Shown: piece by piece, positions 20,076 through 29,248 of the stretch
How positions within the stretch are numbered: the first letter of the stretch is position 1
Layout: every line of letters starts with the position of its first letter
Assembly (NCBI GenBank): GCA_964545205.1
Contig: CAZJFH010000018.1
Coordinates: 15,278-79,277 of the forward strand
Direction of reading: 5' to 3'
Length of the DNA: 64,000 nt
Source: CAZJFH01 sp964545205
Lineage (GTDB): Bacteria; Pseudomonadota; Alphaproteobacteria; Rhodospirillales; Magnetospirillaceae
Position numbers and translations under genes: made by a program
Notes under the pieces: model-generated
What the model was told of the DNA's origin: nothing
The model's input: only the letters and a program-made list of their open reading frames with translations
Database searches by the model: none

Positions 20076-21527
20076 ATGTTCACCACCCATCCCTTCGACG
20101 ACGATCACCTGAAGGAAGAGTGCGGCGTGTTCGGCATCTTCGGGCATCAGGATGCCTCGGCCCACGCCGCGCTCGGCCTGCACGCGCTGCAGCACCGCGG
20201 CCAGGAGGCCGCCGGCATCGTCTCGCATGACGGCCGCCACTTCCAGCAGCATCGCGGCCCCGGGCACGTGGCCGACAATTTCGGCAGCGAAGCGGTGATG
20301 AGGAAGTTGCCGGGCGACAAGGCGGTGGGGCACGTCCGCTACTCCACCACGGGCGAGACCCTGCTCCGCAACGTCCAGCCGCTGTTCGCCGACTTCGAGT
20401 TCGGCGGCCTGGCGATCGGCCACAACGGCAACCTCACCAACGCCGCGACGCTGCGCAAGCAGCTTGTCCGCCGCGGCTGCCTGTTCCAGTCGACCACCGA
20501 TACCGAGGTGATCGTCCACCTTATCGCGATCAGCCTGTACTCGACGGTCGAGGACCGGATGATCGACGCCCTGCGGCAGGTCGAGGGCGCCTACTCTCTG
20601 GTGGCGCTGACCGAGGACGCGGTGATCGGCGTGCGCGACCCGCTCGGCATTCGGCCGCTGGTGCTGGGCCGCAAGGACGGCGCCCACATCCTGACCTCCG
20701 AGACGGTGGCGCTCGACATCATCGGCGCCGAGTTCGTCCGCGACGTCGAGCCCGGCGAGCTGGTGGTGCTGAACGCCCAGGGCGTGCGCTCGATCAAGCC
20801 CTTCGCCAAGCAGCGCAAGCGGTTCTGCATCTTCGAGTACATCTACTTCGCCCGCCCCGATTCGATCGTCGAGGGCAACAGCGTCTACGAGGCCCGCAAG
20901 CGGATCGGCATGGAACTGGCCCGCGAAAGCGGGGTCGAGGCGGACGTCGTCATTCCGGTGCCCGATTCGGGGGTGCCGGCCGCGCTCGGCTTTGCCCAGG
21001 AGAGCGGCATCCCGTTCGAACTCGGCATCATCCGCAGCCACTATGTCGGCCGCACCTTCATCGAGCCGACCGACCGCATCCGCCACCTCGGCGTCAAGCT
21101 CAAGCACAACGCCAACCGCGCCTATATCGAGGGCAAGCGCGTGGTGCTGGTCGACGACTCGATCGTCCGCGGCACGACCTCGATGAAGATCGTCGAGATG
21201 ATGCGCCAGGCCGGCGCCAAGGAGGTGCACATGCGCATCTCCAGCCCGCCGACCACCAATCCCTGCTTTTTCGGCATCGACACGCCCGAGCGCGACAAGC
21301 TGCTGGCGGCCCGCTACGACGTCGCCGGAATGACCGAGCTGATCGGCGTCGACTCGCTGGCCTTCATCTCGCTCGACGGCCTCTACCGCGCCGTCGGCGA
21401 GGACGGCCGCGACGCCGATGCGCCGCAGTTCTGCGACGCCTGCTTCACCGGCGAGTACCCGGTGCTGCCGGAGGCCGAGGTCGGCAAGGCGATGGCCCGC
21501 AGCTCGGCCCTGGTGGAGGGCGAGTGA
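20076..21527 (+). CDS. purF: Amidophosphoribosyltransferase PurF
   Basis: First enzyme of purine synthesis, transferring glutamine ammonia to PRPP. The 483-residue protein has a short N-terminal propeptide ending before the catalytic Cys (KEECGVFGIFG, about residue 16), glutaminase motifs (ALQHRGQEAAGI, GHVRYSTTG, IGHNGNLTNA) and the PRPP loop VVLVDDSIVRGTTS. The ATG at 20076 is preferred; a GTG three codons upstream is possible. It ends overlapping the next gene by one base. Confidence 0.96.
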   Translation: MFTTHPFDDDHLKEECGVFGIFGHQDASAHAALGLHALQHRGQEAAGIVSHDGRHFQQHRGPGHVADNFGSEAVMRKLPGDKAVGHVRYSTTGETLLRNVQPLFADFEFGGLAIGHNGNLTNAATLRKQLVRRGCLFQSTTDTEVIVHLIAISLYSTVEDRMIDALRQVEGAYSLVALTEDAVIGVRDPLGIRPLVLGRKDGAHILTSETVALDIIGAEFVRDVEPGELVVLNAQGVRSIKPFAKQRKRFCIFEYIYFARPDSIVEGNSVYEARKRIGMELARESGVEADVVIPVPDSGVPAALGFAQESGIPFELGIIRSHYVGRTFIEPTDRIRHLGVKLKHNANRAYIEGKRVVLVDDSIVRGTTSMKIVEMMRQAGAKEVHMRISSPPTTNPCFFGIDTPERDKLLAARYDVAGMTELIGVDSLAFISLDGLYRAVGEDGRDADAPQFCDACFTGEYPVLPEAEVGKAMARSSALVEGE

Positions 21528-22234
21528 TGCCGGGGCGCCTGGAGGGCCGGATCGCCCTGGTCACCGGAGCGTCGCGCGGCATCGGCCGGGCGGTGGCGGT
21601 GCGGTTCGCCGCCGAGGGCGCCCAGGTCATCGCCGTCTCCCGCACCCAGGGCGCGCTCGAGGAACTCGACGACGAGATCACCGCCGCAGGCGGAAAGTGC
21701 ATCCTGATGCCGATGAACCTGCGCGAATTCGACATGATCGACCGCATCGGCGGCGCCGTGTACGAGCGCTTCGGCAAGCTCGACGTGCTGGTCGGCAATG
21801 CCGGCGTGCTGGTCGGCCTGTCGCCTGTCGGCCATTTCCGGCCGAAGGACTGGCAGGAGATCTTCGACGTCAACGTCACCGCCAACTACCGCCTGATCCG
21901 CAGCTTCGACCCGCTGCTGCGGCAGTCGGACGCCGGGCGGGCGATCTTCGTCACCTCGGGGGCGGCCCAGGACCCGCAGCCCTACTGGGGCGGCTACGCC
22001 GCCAGCAAGGCGGCGCTGGAAGCGATGGTGCGCTGCTATGCCGGCGAGATGACCAAGACCAGCGTCCGCGCCAACCTGCTCGACCCCGGCGTCGTCCGCA
22101 CCCGCATGCGGACCATCGCCTTCCCCGGCGAGAACCCCGAGACGCTGCCGCCGCCCGAAGCCGTCACCGACCACTTCGTGGCGCTGGCCGAACCCTCGTG
22201 CGCGTATAACGGCGAAGTCGTGCGCGCCTACTAG
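21527..22234 (+). CDS. SDR family NAD(P)-dependent oxidoreductase
   Basis: Short-chain dehydrogenase of 235 residues with the cofactor motif VTGASRGIGRAVAVRF near residue 12, VGNAGVLVGLSPV in place of the usual NNAG, an active-site Ser in VTSGAAQ and the catalytic YAASKAALEAMV block. The substrate is unknown. A one-base overlap with purF indicates co-transcription, an arrangement common in alphaproteobacteria. Confidence 0.88.
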   Translation: MPGRLEGRIALVTGASRGIGRAVAVRFAAEGAQVIAVSRTQGALEELDDEITAAGGKCILMPMNLREFDMIDRIGGAVYERFGKLDVLVGNAGVLVGLSPVGHFRPKDWQEIFDVNVTANYRLIRSFDPLLRQSDAGRAIFVTSGAAQDPQPYWGGYAASKAALEAMVRCYAGEMTKTSVRANLLDPGVVRTRMRTIAFPGENPETLPPPEAVTDHFVALAEPSCAYNGEVVRAY

Positions 22235-22324
22235 GCGCGCCTCCCCTCCTTCGCGGCTTCCTTCGGCAAAAGAAGGAGTTGGCGCCGGCGGCCCCTGCCC
22301 TCACCTGTCGGGCAGGAGGTTCGG

Positions 22325-22888
22325 ATGCACCGATTCGCTGCCCTGCTGGCGTTGGCGGCCCTGTCCGGCTGCAACGCCCCCGAATTCGAAAGCACGCCCT
22401 CTCTGGTCCTCGACCAGTCGGCCGCCGAGGCGCGCGACGTGGTGGTGGTCGCCGATGCCGACGTCGCCCCGCCGGCCGATGGCGGCGTGCTGCCGATCCT
22501 GGTCACCGTCCGCAACATGGGCGAACGCCCGGTGAGCCTGGACTACGGCCTGTTCACCCTGATCCCCCACCCGCTCGGCGCCGAATACGCCGCGCTGCCG
22601 CCCGACGGCGCGCCGGGCGAGCTCGACGCCGAGACGCTGCTCGCCGCGGTGCCGTTCCCCCGGCTCGAACGCATGGACCTTGCCGGCAAGGCGTTGCCGC
22701 GCGGCCGCCTCGCGCCGGGCGAAGTGGCCAGCGGCTATCTGTATTTCCAGAAACCGATTCGGCCGGGAGCGACGATGGACCTGCAGGCGCAGATCGTCGA
22801 CGCCGAAACCGGCGCCACGATCGCCACGGTCACGCTGCCGATGCGCCCGCCGGGCGGCGAGCTCGCCGGAGCGCCGCTGGCCCGCTAA
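22325..22888 (+). CDS. Predicted lipoprotein of unknown function
   Basis: A 187-residue protein with a short signal peptide and a lipobox (LAALSGC, predicted lipidated Cys18), so it should be anchored to the cell envelope facing the periplasm. The mature part is rich in beta-strand patterns (VVVVADADVAPPADGG, ILVTVRNMGERPVSLDYGLF), which suggests an immunoglobulin-like sandwich. No specific family was recognised. It converges on der, with its stop overlapping the end of that gene by 4 bp. Confidence 0.65.
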   Translation: MHRFAALLALAALSGCNAPEFESTPSLVLDQSAAEARDVVVVADADVAPPADGGVLPILVTVRNMGERPVSLDYGLFTLIPHPLGAEYAALPPDGAPGELDAETLLAAVPFPRLERMDLAGKALPRGRLAPGEVASGYLYFQKPIRPGATMDLQAQIVDAETGATIATVTLPMRPPGGELAGAPLAR

Positions 22889-24276
22889 CCTTCCGCGTAC
22901 GGGTTCTTGCGCTTGCGCAGCCCCATCCGGATCGGCACGCCCGGCATGTCGAAGGTGTTCCGCAGCTCGTTGACCAGATAGCGGGCGTAGGAATCCGGCA
23001 GTTCGTCGGCGCGCTGGCTGAAGATCGCGAAGGTCGGCGGCCGCGCCTTCACCTGGGTCATGTAGCGCAGCTTCAGGCGCTTGCCGCCCTGGCCCAGCGG
23101 CGGCGGATGGTGTTCGACCACCTCTTCCAGCCAGCGGTTCAGCTGCGCCGTCGGGATGCGCCGGTTCCACACGTCGTAGAGCCGCAGCACCTCGCCGATC
23201 AGCTTGTCGATCCCCTTGCCGGTGCGCGCCGAGATGGTCAGCGTCGGCAGTCCGCGGGCTTGCGGCAACGAGGTCTGCAGCCGATCCTCCAGGCGCTTCA
23301 GCGCCATCGCGCGATCGTCGACCGCGTCCCACTTGTTGACGGCGACGACAAGGGCCCGGCCCTCCTCCAGGGTCATGCGCGCGATGGTCAGGTCCTGCTT
23401 GTCGAGGATGGCCTCGGCGTCCATGACCAGGACCACGACGTGGGCGTGGCGGATCGCGTGCAGGGTGTCGGCGACCGAGAGCTTCTCCAGCGCGTCCGTG
23501 ATGTTGGCGCGCTTGCGCAGCCCGGCGGTGTCGACCAGCCGGATCGGCCGGCCGCCGTGCTGCCATTCGACGCTGATGGCGTCGCGGGTCAGCCCCGCCT
23601 CGGGTCCGGTCAGCATCCGCTCCTCGCCGAGCAGCCGATTGACCAGGGTCGACTTGCCGACGTTCGGACGGCCGACGATCGCCAGCTGGATCGGCCGCTC
23701 CGGCTCCTCCTCGTCGGCATCGGTCTCGGCTTCGGGTTCGCTCTCCTCGAACGGCTCTTCCTCTTCGGCCACGGCGCCCCTGGCGCGGGCCAGCGGCAGC
23801 AGCGCCTCGTACAGGTCGTCCATGCCCTCGCCGTGCTCGGCCGAGACCGGCACCGGGTCGCCAAGGCCCAGCGAATAGGCCTCGTACATGCCGGGCGCGC
23901 CGGCGCGGCCCTCGCACTTGTTGGCGACCAGGATGACCGGCGTGCGGCCCTTGCGCAGATGGTCGGCGAAATGGGCGTCCAGCGGCGTGACGCCGGCGCG
24001 GGCGTCGATCAGCATCAGCGCGACGTCGGCCTCGGCCAGCGCCGCCTCGGTCTGCGTCCGCATGCGGGCTTCGACGCTGGAGTCGAACGCCTCCTCCAGA
24101 CCGGCGGTGTCGACGACGGTGAACTCCATGTCGAACAGGCGGCCCTGGCCCGACCGGCGATCGCGCGTGACCCCGGGCGTGTCGTGGACGATGGCGATCC
24201 GCTTGCCGACCAGCCGGTTGAACAGCGTCGACTTGCCGACGTTCGGACGGCCGATGATGGCGATGGTGAAGCTCAT
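22885..24276 (-). CDS. der: Ribosome biogenesis GTPase Der (EngA)
   Basis: Essential GTPase for 50S subunit maturation. The 463-residue protein has two tandem GTPase domains, each with its own P-loop (GRPNVGKSTLFNR near residue 8 and GRPNVGKSTLVNR near 200), DTAGL switch II motifs, NKxD motifs (VANKCEG as a variant, VNKWDAV) and a C-terminal KH-like domain. The linker between the two domains is unusually acidic. It lies just after bamB, as in many Proteobacteria. Confidence 0.96.
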   Translation of the reverse strand: MSFTIAIIGRPNVGKSTLFNRLVGKRIAIVHDTPGVTRDRRSGQGRLFDMEFTVVDTAGLEEAFDSSVEARMRTQTEAALAEADVALMLIDARAGVTPLDAHFADHLRKGRTPVILVANKCEGRAGAPGMYEAYSLGLGDPVPVSAEHGEGMDDLYEALLPLARARGAVAEEEEPFEESEPEAETDADEEEPERPIQLAIVGRPNVGKSTLVNRLLGEERMLTGPEAGLTRDAISVEWQHGGRPIRLVDTAGLRKRANITDALEKLSVADTLHAIRHAHVVVLVMDAEAILDKQDLTIARMTLEEGRALVVAVNKWDAVDDRAMALKRLEDRLQTSLPQARGLPTLTISARTGKGIDKLIGEVLRLYDVWNRRIPTAQLNRWLEEVVEHHPPPLGQGGKRLKLRYMTQVKARPPTFAIFSQRADELPDSYARYLVNELRNTFDMPGVPIRMGLRKRKNPYAEG

Positions 24277-25590
24277 TCAGCGGTACGCCACCAGATCGCC
24301 GTCCTCGGTCAGGAAGTACAGGCTTCCCGCCGCCAGCACGGGCGGGATCGTCACCGGGTCCGGCAGCCGTTCGCGGCCGATGACCTCGCCGGTATAGGGC
24401 GAAACCGACAGCGCCCAGCCATGCGAGCTGGCGACGATCAGCCGGTCGCTGGCCAGCAGGGGGCCGCTCCAGACGATGGCGCCGCGACGATCCTCCTCGT
24501 CCTCCCAGCGCTGCAGCGGGGTCACCCAGCGGATTCGCCCCGTCGCCGCCTCCAGCCCGACCAGTTCGTTGTTGTTCGACAGCACGAACAGGTAGTCGCC
24601 GGCGACCCACGGAGTCTGCATGCTGCCGATCTCGCGGTCCCACAGACGGCGCCCCGAGCGCAGGTCGATGGCCGTCATCAGATCGCTGTTGCCGATCGCG
24701 AACACCCGGCCGCGGTCGATCACCGGCAGCCCGCGGATGTCGGCCATCGCCGAAACCGCGTCGGTCCGGCGCAGGCCGGCCAGGGATTCGGACCACAGCG
24801 AGGCGCCGTTCTCCAGTCGCAGCGCATGGATGTCGCCGGAACTGTAGGGCACGATGACGACGTTGCCGTCGATCGCCGGGCTGGACGCCCCCAGCAGGCC
24901 CGCCAGTTCCGAGATGCCCTGATGCGTCCACAGCACGCGTCCGTCGTCGGCCGCCAGCGCGTGGGTCTGGTTGTCGACCGACACCGCGACGACGCGGCCG
25001 CCGCGCGCCACCGGCGCGCCGCGGACCGGCGCGCTGACGGAGCGCCGCCACAGGATCTCGCCCGAACCGGGATCGAGCGCGACGATCTCGCCGAAGCCGG
25101 TCGCGGCGAACAGCTTGCCGTCGTCGAAGGCCAGCCCGCCGCCGAAGCCGCCGTCATCCTCGGATTCGGGCGTGAGGTCGCGCGACCAGATCGTGCCGCC
25201 GCCGCTGGCGTCCAGCGCCCGCACCTCGAGATCCGCGTCCAGCGCGAACAGCTTGCCGTCGGCGACGATCGGCGGCGACAGCAGGCGGTTGCGGTCGCCG
25301 CTGCCGCTGCCGATGCTGGCGGTCCAGGCGCGCCGCGGGTTGTCCGCCAGTTCCAGGTGATGCATCGCGTGGGGCGCGTAGCCGCCCGCCTGCGGCCAGT
25401 CGGAGGTCTGTTCCGGCGGCGGCAGCCGCATTTCGGACGAGCCGGTGCCGGCGTCCGGCTTCAGCAGCCGGTCGTGTTCGAGCACGGCGATGCGCTTGCC
25501 CGGCAGCGGCGGCCCCTCGGACTCGCCCATCCAGGTGTCGCATCCCGCGACGAGAAGGCAGGCGGAGACCGCCAAGATGAGACGATGCAC
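24277..25590 (-). CDS. bamB: Outer membrane assembly lipoprotein BamB-like (PQQ-repeat propeller)
   Basis: Predicted lipoprotein of 437 residues with a signal peptide and lipobox (LLVAGCDTW), then repeated PQQ/YWTD-like blades such as RVLWTHQGISELAG, GEILWRRSVSAPV and GRRLWDREIGSMQ, forming an eight-bladed propeller as in BamB, which assists BamA in outer membrane protein insertion. Order YfgM-like, bamB, der is the conserved neighbourhood and supports the assignment. Confidence 0.9.
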   Translation of the reverse strand: MHRLILAVSACLLVAGCDTWMGESEGPPLPGKRIAVLEHDRLLKPDAGTGSSEMRLPPPEQTSDWPQAGGYAPHAMHHLELADNPRRAWTASIGSGSGDRNRLLSPPIVADGKLFALDADLEVRALDASGGGTIWSRDLTPESEDDGGFGGGLAFDDGKLFAATGFGEIVALDPGSGEILWRRSVSAPVRGAPVARGGRVVAVSVDNQTHALAADDGRVLWTHQGISELAGLLGASSPAIDGNVVIVPYSSGDIHALRLENGASLWSESLAGLRRTDAVSAMADIRGLPVIDRGRVFAIGNSDLMTAIDLRSGRRLWDREIGSMQTPWVAGDYLFVLSNNNELVGLEAATGRIRWVTPLQRWEDEEDRRGAIVWSGPLLASDRLIVASSHGWALSVSPYTGEVIGRERLPDPVTIPPVLAAGSLYFLTEDGDLVAYR

Positions 25591-25599
25591 GTTCCGCTC

Positions 25600-26268
25600 C
25601 TAGCCCTGGTTCGCGCTCGGCCCGAGGACCGCGAGCATTTCGGCCGCGCGGGCGCGCAGGCCCGACGGCGCGGTCGCGTCGTCCGCGAGCCGCTGATAGA
25701 TCTCGCGCGCCGCGGCGACGTCGCCCTGCCGCTGGGCCAGCACCGCTTCCAGCTCCTGCGCGGTATGCCGCCATGGGCCGCCCATCAGGATCTGCAGCCG
25801 CCCGCGGGCGGCGGCCGGATCGCCGGCCTCGATCTGCAGCAGGGCGGCTCGCAGATTGGCGAGGCCGCGATAGACGTCCGCGATGCCGGCGTCGTCGGCC
25901 AGCGCGTCATAGGCGGCCAGGGCGGCGGCAGTGTCGCCGGCCTCGGCCAGCAGCGACGCGCGGCGCAGCGCGGCCAGCGTCTGGTAGTCGGTGTCGGCCT
26001 CGGCCGCCAGCGTCGCCAGCGCGGACGCCGCCTCGGCCGGCGGCGCCTCGGTGGCGGCGGCATACGCCTGCGCCTCTTCGAGCCGCTGCTCGGTGCGCCA
26101 CGACTGCCAGCCCTGGTAGCCGGCGACCACCGCGACCACCGCCACGGCCGCGCCGATCACCCAGCCGCCAAATCTCTCCCACAGCTTGGCGTACTGCTCG
26201 CGCTTGAGATCCTCTTCGATCTCCTGCACCAGCAACTGCCGCTCGGCATCCTTCTCGCGATCGGTCAA
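25600..26268 (-). CDS. YfgM-like tetratricopeptide membrane protein
   Basis: A 222-residue protein with a cytoplasmic N-terminus (DREKDAERQLLVQEIEEDLKRE), one membrane helix (GGWVIGAAVAVVAVVAGYQGW) and an Ala-rich helical periplasmic region with TPR-like spacing. This matches the YfgM/TPR_21 family that links the Sec translocon to periplasmic chaperones. It is 9 bp upstream of bamB. Confidence 0.8.
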   Translation of the reverse strand: MTDREKDAERQLLVQEIEEDLKREQYAKLWERFGGWVIGAAVAVVAVVAGYQGWQSWRTEQRLEEAQAYAAATEAPPAEAASALATLAAEADTDYQTLAALRRASLLAEAGDTAAALAAYDALADDAGIADVYRGLANLRAALLQIEAGDPAAARGRLQILMGGPWRHTAQELEAVLAQRQGDVAAAREIYQRLADDATAPSGLRARAAEMLAVLGPSANQG

Positions 26269-26340
26269 TGCGGGCTCTCCTGCAAAACGGCCGCTAAAAT
26301 AGACGTACCCGCCGCGGGAAGCAAACGTCGCGGCGAAGCC

Positions 26341-26889
26341 TCAGGCGGCGCGCCACTTGATCGAGCAGCCCATGCTCGGGACCTGCTCCTCGGGCCCGCG
26401 GCCGGTCGCGGCCACCTGCATCATCGCCTCGAACAGTTCGCGGCGGGCATCCGCCGGCGCCGCCTCCTTCCGCGAGGCGTCCAGGCGGCCGCGGTACTGC
26501 AGTCCGAGGTCCTTGTCGAAGCCGAAGAAGTCCGGAGTGCAGACCGCGTCGTAGGCGCGCGCGATCTCCTGGGTCTCGTCGATGACGTAGGGAAAGGTGA
26601 AGCCGTGCTCGGCGGCGAAGCGCTTCATGTTCTCGAACGAGTCCTCGGGATAGGCCTCGGTGTCGTTGGACATGATCGCGATCACGCCGATGCCGGCCGC
26701 CTGCAGTTCCTTGGCGTCGCGCACCAGGCGGTCGATGATCGCCTTCACGTACGGGCAGTGGTTGCAGATGAACATGACCAGCGTGCCCTTCGGGCCGCGG
26801 ACGTCCTCGAGCGTATAGATCCTGCCGTCGGTGCCCTTCAGCGAGAAACCCGGCGGCTTCCAGCCGAAGTCGCAGATCGGAGTGGTCAT
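26341..26889 (-). CDS. Thioredoxin-fold peroxiredoxin-like protein
   Basis: A 182-residue soluble protein starting MTTPICDFGWKPPGFSLKG with the redox motif CNHCPYVKAI near residue 44, a cis-Pro region PYVIDETQEIARAYDAVCTPDFFGFD, and no signal peptide. This is the AhpC/TSA-like thioredoxin family often annotated as thioredoxin family protein; the partner and substrate are unknown. A longer upstream reading exists but has no family similarity. Confidence 0.85.
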   Translation of the reverse strand: MTTPICDFGWKPPGFSLKGTDGRIYTLEDVRGPKGTLVMFICNHCPYVKAIIDRLVRDAKELQAAGIGVIAIMSNDTEAYPEDSFENMKRFAAEHGFTFPYVIDETQEIARAYDAVCTPDFFGFDKDLGLQYRGRLDASRKEAAPADARRELFEAMMQVAATGRGPEEQVPSMGCSIKWRAA

Positions 26890-27138
26890 GGCCACGGCGT
26901 CGTCCTCCCCATGGATTGCGCCCGCCAATGATACTCGCCCCGTCGTCCGGAACAATGCCGCCGTGAAGGTGTTGCCAATGCGTGCCCGACCGAGGAGCAA
27001 GCAGGCTCGCCCGGGCGGCGGCCCCGCTCTTCGCCGGCTGCGCTCCGGGATGATCTCAATTCGCTGGACCCGGCGGGGCGGTTGATCGAGAATGACGACA
27101 GAACAGTGTCTTGGGCTTGGAAATCTCGGGATTGCTGA

Positions 27139-27468
27139 ATGACGCAGTTCCTTCGCCTGTCGGACTACCGCCGCAAGCCGTCCTTCGTTCACTTCGACCG
27201 CAGCGAATTCATGATGCTTCTCGACCTGTACGCCCGAAGGGTGGCGGCAGGCGAGTGGCGCGACTACGCCATCGACAACGGTCCGACCCGTGCCGTGTTC
27301 GCGGTCTTCCGCAGCGCCCACGAGCGGCCGCTGTTCACGATCGCCAAGCTGACCGGCAACGGCCGCAACGAGGTCTACGTCGTCGCCAGCGGCCAGCGCA
27401 AGTTGCGGCAGGCCACCAGCCTCGCGGACGCGCTGGCGGTGCTGGACCCCGCCGTGCGGCAGGTCTGA
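27139..27468 (+). CDS. DUF2794 domain protein
   Basis: A 109-residue protein with VHFDRSEFMMLLDLYARRVAAGEWRDYAID and AVFAVFRSAHERPLFTIAK, the core of the DUF2794 family found in alphaproteobacteria. Function unknown. It faces the carbonic anhydrase gene convergently with 4 bp between the two stops. The 249 bp upstream show no gene; they contain inverted GC-rich segments that look like degenerate dispersed repeats. Confidence 0.8.
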   Translation: MTQFLRLSDYRRKPSFVHFDRSEFMMLLDLYARRVAAGEWRDYAIDNGPTRAVFAVFRSAHERPLFTIAKLTGNGRNEVYVVASGQRKLRQATSLADALAVLDPAVRQV

Positions 27469-27472
27469 TCGC

Positions 27473-28087
27473 TCAGACCTGCTGGAATCGGCCGCTGGCC
27501 TGGTCGAGCCAGAGCAGATCGCCGCATTCGAGGTCGAAATACGAGCCGTGCAGGTGCAACAGCCCCGCCTCGACCCGCTCGCGGATCCACGGGAAGGTCA
27601 TCAGGTTCTCCAGCGACACCTTGACGCCCTCGTGCTCGCAGGTGCGTTGCGTCTCTTCGGGCCTGTCGGCGGTCAGGGCCAGGGCGCGGCGCTTGGCTTC
27701 GGTGGCGATGCGCATCCACGGGCCGATGAACTCGCCGCCGGACTCGCGGCCTTCCAGCAGGGCGCGGATGCCGCCGCACTGGGCGTGGCCGAGCACGATG
27801 ATGTGCTCGATTTCCAGCGAACGCACCGCGAATTCCATGGCGGCGCTGGTGCCGTGCAGCTCGTCCGACGGCGCGTAGGGCGGAACCAGATTGGCGACGT
27901 TGCGCACGACGAAGACGTCGCCGGGACCGGTCCGGAAGATCAGGCCCGGATCGACCCGCGAATCGCAGCACGAGATGATCATCGCCTTCGGCGATTGCCC
28001 CTGGCGCGCCAGCGCGTCGAACAGCGAACGGTTCTTTTCGTAATAGGTCTCGCGAAAACGCCGGAACCCCTCGATCAGACGCTCCAT
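27473..28087 (-). CDS. Beta-class carbonic anhydrase
   Basis: Zinc enzyme interconverting CO2 and bicarbonate. The 204-residue protein has the ligand motif CxDSR (C40, D42, R44 in SCCDSRVDP) and HxxC (H101, C104 in LGHAQCGG), normal for plant-type beta carbonic anhydrases. The start at 28087 gives MERLIEGFRRFRETYY; an upstream in-frame Met is not supported by family length. It is the last host gene before the phage-derived region, 28 bp from the lysozyme stop. Confidence 0.93.
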   Translation of the reverse strand: MERLIEGFRRFRETYYEKNRSLFDALARQGQSPKAMIISCCDSRVDPGLIFRTGPGDVFVVRNVANLVPPYAPSDELHGTSAAMEFAVRSLEIEHIIVLGHAQCGGIRALLEGRESGGEFIGPWMRIATEAKRRALALTADRPEETQRTCEHEGVKVSLENLMTFPWIRERVEAGLLHLHGSYFDLECGDLLWLDQASGRFQQV

Positions 28088-28115
28088 CGCTTTTCCCTCC
28101 CGCAATGTGCCTGCG

Positions 28116-28640
28116 CTATATCACGCGAGCCGACAGCGGCCAACCAGGATCGTCGCCGGTCCGGTACAGGCGGCATTCGGCCGCCCGCCGCCGCACCAGC
28201 CCGGGAAGTTTGACCCCGCCGGCGAACACCCAGCGACCGAACTCGGCCGCCGCCGCCGCGTGGTCGCCGGCGTTGACCTTGCGCAGCAGCGTCGAGCTGG
28301 CCAGCGCGCCCGCGCCCAGGTTGAACGCGAACGAGGTCAGGGCGCCGTACTGGCCGTCGGACAGCGGCACCGTGACCAGGCGCTGCACGGCGGCGGCGTG
28401 CTCGACCAGATCGGCGCGCAGCCAGCCCTCGGCGACGTCCTCGGAAATCGCCGGCCAGCGCGAAAGGTCGGCCCACTTCTCGCGGCTCAAGAGGTGACCC
28501 CAGCCTTGGGTCGGCAGCCCGATCGGGTCGTGATAGGGCTCGAGCAGCGGCGTCGCCGCGTCGCCGTCCTCGAGGCCCTCGAAGTGCTTGACCAGGGCGA
28601 TGCACGGGCCCGGAATGGTGCGCACCCACTGGATCGCCAT
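28116..28640 (-). CDS. Phage lysozyme (GH24 endolysin)
   Basis: A 174-residue muramidase expected to cut the cell wall at the end of the lytic cycle. T4-lysozyme-type catalytic residues are present as E21 (KHFEG), D38 (YHDPIG) and T44 (LPTQGWGH), followed by GALTSFAFNLGAGALASS and the C-terminal GLVRRRAAECRLY block. There is no clear signal-anchor sequence, so it probably needs a holin, and the holin candidate is 4 bp upstream in the direction of transcription. Confidence 0.92.
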   Translation of the reverse strand: MAIQWVRTIPGPCIALVKHFEGLEDGDAATPLLEPYHDPIGLPTQGWGHLLSREKWADLSRWPAISEDVAEGWLRADLVEHAAAVQRLVTVPLSDGQYGALTSFAFNLGAGALASSTLLRKVNAGDHAAAAAEFGRWVFAGGVKLPGLVRRRAAECRLYRTGDDPGWPLSARVI

Positions 28641-28644
28641 CGCC

Positions 28645-29178
28645 CTACTCCCTGGCCAGGCCGGCCCGCTTGGCCACCCGCTGCCCGAACCAGTAGCTGA
28701 GCACCAGCGTCAGCACCGCCCAGTCCTGCTCGGTCCACAGCTGCCGGACGGCGCTCGCGGCGTCGGCCTCGAAGCGCGGCCCGGTCAGGGTCGCGAACAC
28801 CGCCCATTTGTAGGCGATGTAGAAGGCGAAGGCGGCATAGGCGACGGCCGGCCGCACCATGCCGGCGGCGAAGTCGAGGAAGGCGAACATCAGGAACACC
28901 GGCCCGGTCAGCCACTGGCTCATGCGGCTGTCGGCGGCCTTGTCGAGGATCTGCACCCCGAAGCTCGGCACCGGCTTGTGCAGCACCTGCATCTCGGCGA
29001 TGTCGCCCCTGGTGTTGATCTCCTCCATGCGCCAGGCGTGCTGCTTCTCGGCCAGCTCGGCCGACAGGCGCATGCGGTCGATCTCGAAGCGGTGGTCCTG
29101 CCAGCCGCGCAGCAGCTTGAGGACCTCGGGCAGGAACGGCGCGGCGAAGCCGAACACCGCCGAAAGCAGTGCGATCAC
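28645..29178 (-). CDS. Phage membrane protein, holin candidate
   Basis: About 177 residues with an N-terminal hydrophobic helix (VIALLSAVFGFAAPFLPEVL), a charged cytoplasmic stretch, two further membrane helices (VFLMFAFLDFAAGMV and VAYAAFAFYIAYKWAVF) and an amphipathic C-terminus. Position directly before the lysozyme fits a three-helix holin of the GTA_holin type, though no diagnostic motif was recognised. The GTG at 29178 is preferred because AAGGAGG lies 5 bp upstream; a longer TTG reading would start inside that site. Confidence 0.6.
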   Translation of the reverse strand: MIALLSAVFGFAAPFLPEVLKLLRGWQDHRFEIDRMRLSAELAEKQHAWRMEEINTRGDIAEMQVLHKPVPSFGVQILDKAADSRMSQWLTGPVFLMFAFLDFAAGMVRPAVAYAAFAFYIAYKWAVFATLTGPRFEADAASAVRQLWTEQDWAVLTLVLSYWFGQRVAKRAGLARE

Positions 29179-29202
29179 GAAAGCCTCCTTCTTCAAGGAA
29201 AG

Positions 29203-29231
29203 GCCCCCGCGCCGGTTTCCGGCGCGGGGGC
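29203..29231 (-). terminator. Perfect GC hairpin in the leader of the holin candidate
   Basis: A 13-bp perfect stem with a 3-base loop (GCCCCCGCGCCGG arms). Read on the minus strand it is followed by CTTTCCTT and then the ribosome binding site of the holin candidate. It lies 17 bp after the tail spike gene stops and may end that transcript. Confidence 0.65.
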
Positions 29232-29248
29232 GCGGGCGGCGAGAGCCG

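Noticed and set aside
22279..26931. Open frame of about 1550 codons on the plus strand
   Set aside because: It lies opposite der, bamB and the YfgM-like gene, has a low-complexity Arg/Ala/His/Gln composition and no domain; it is the usual antisense open frame of very GC-rich genes.
26890..27138. Additional gene between the thioredoxin-like and DUF2794 genes
   Set aside because: No frame with a ribosome binding site or family similarity; the sequence has degenerate GC-rich inverted segments only.
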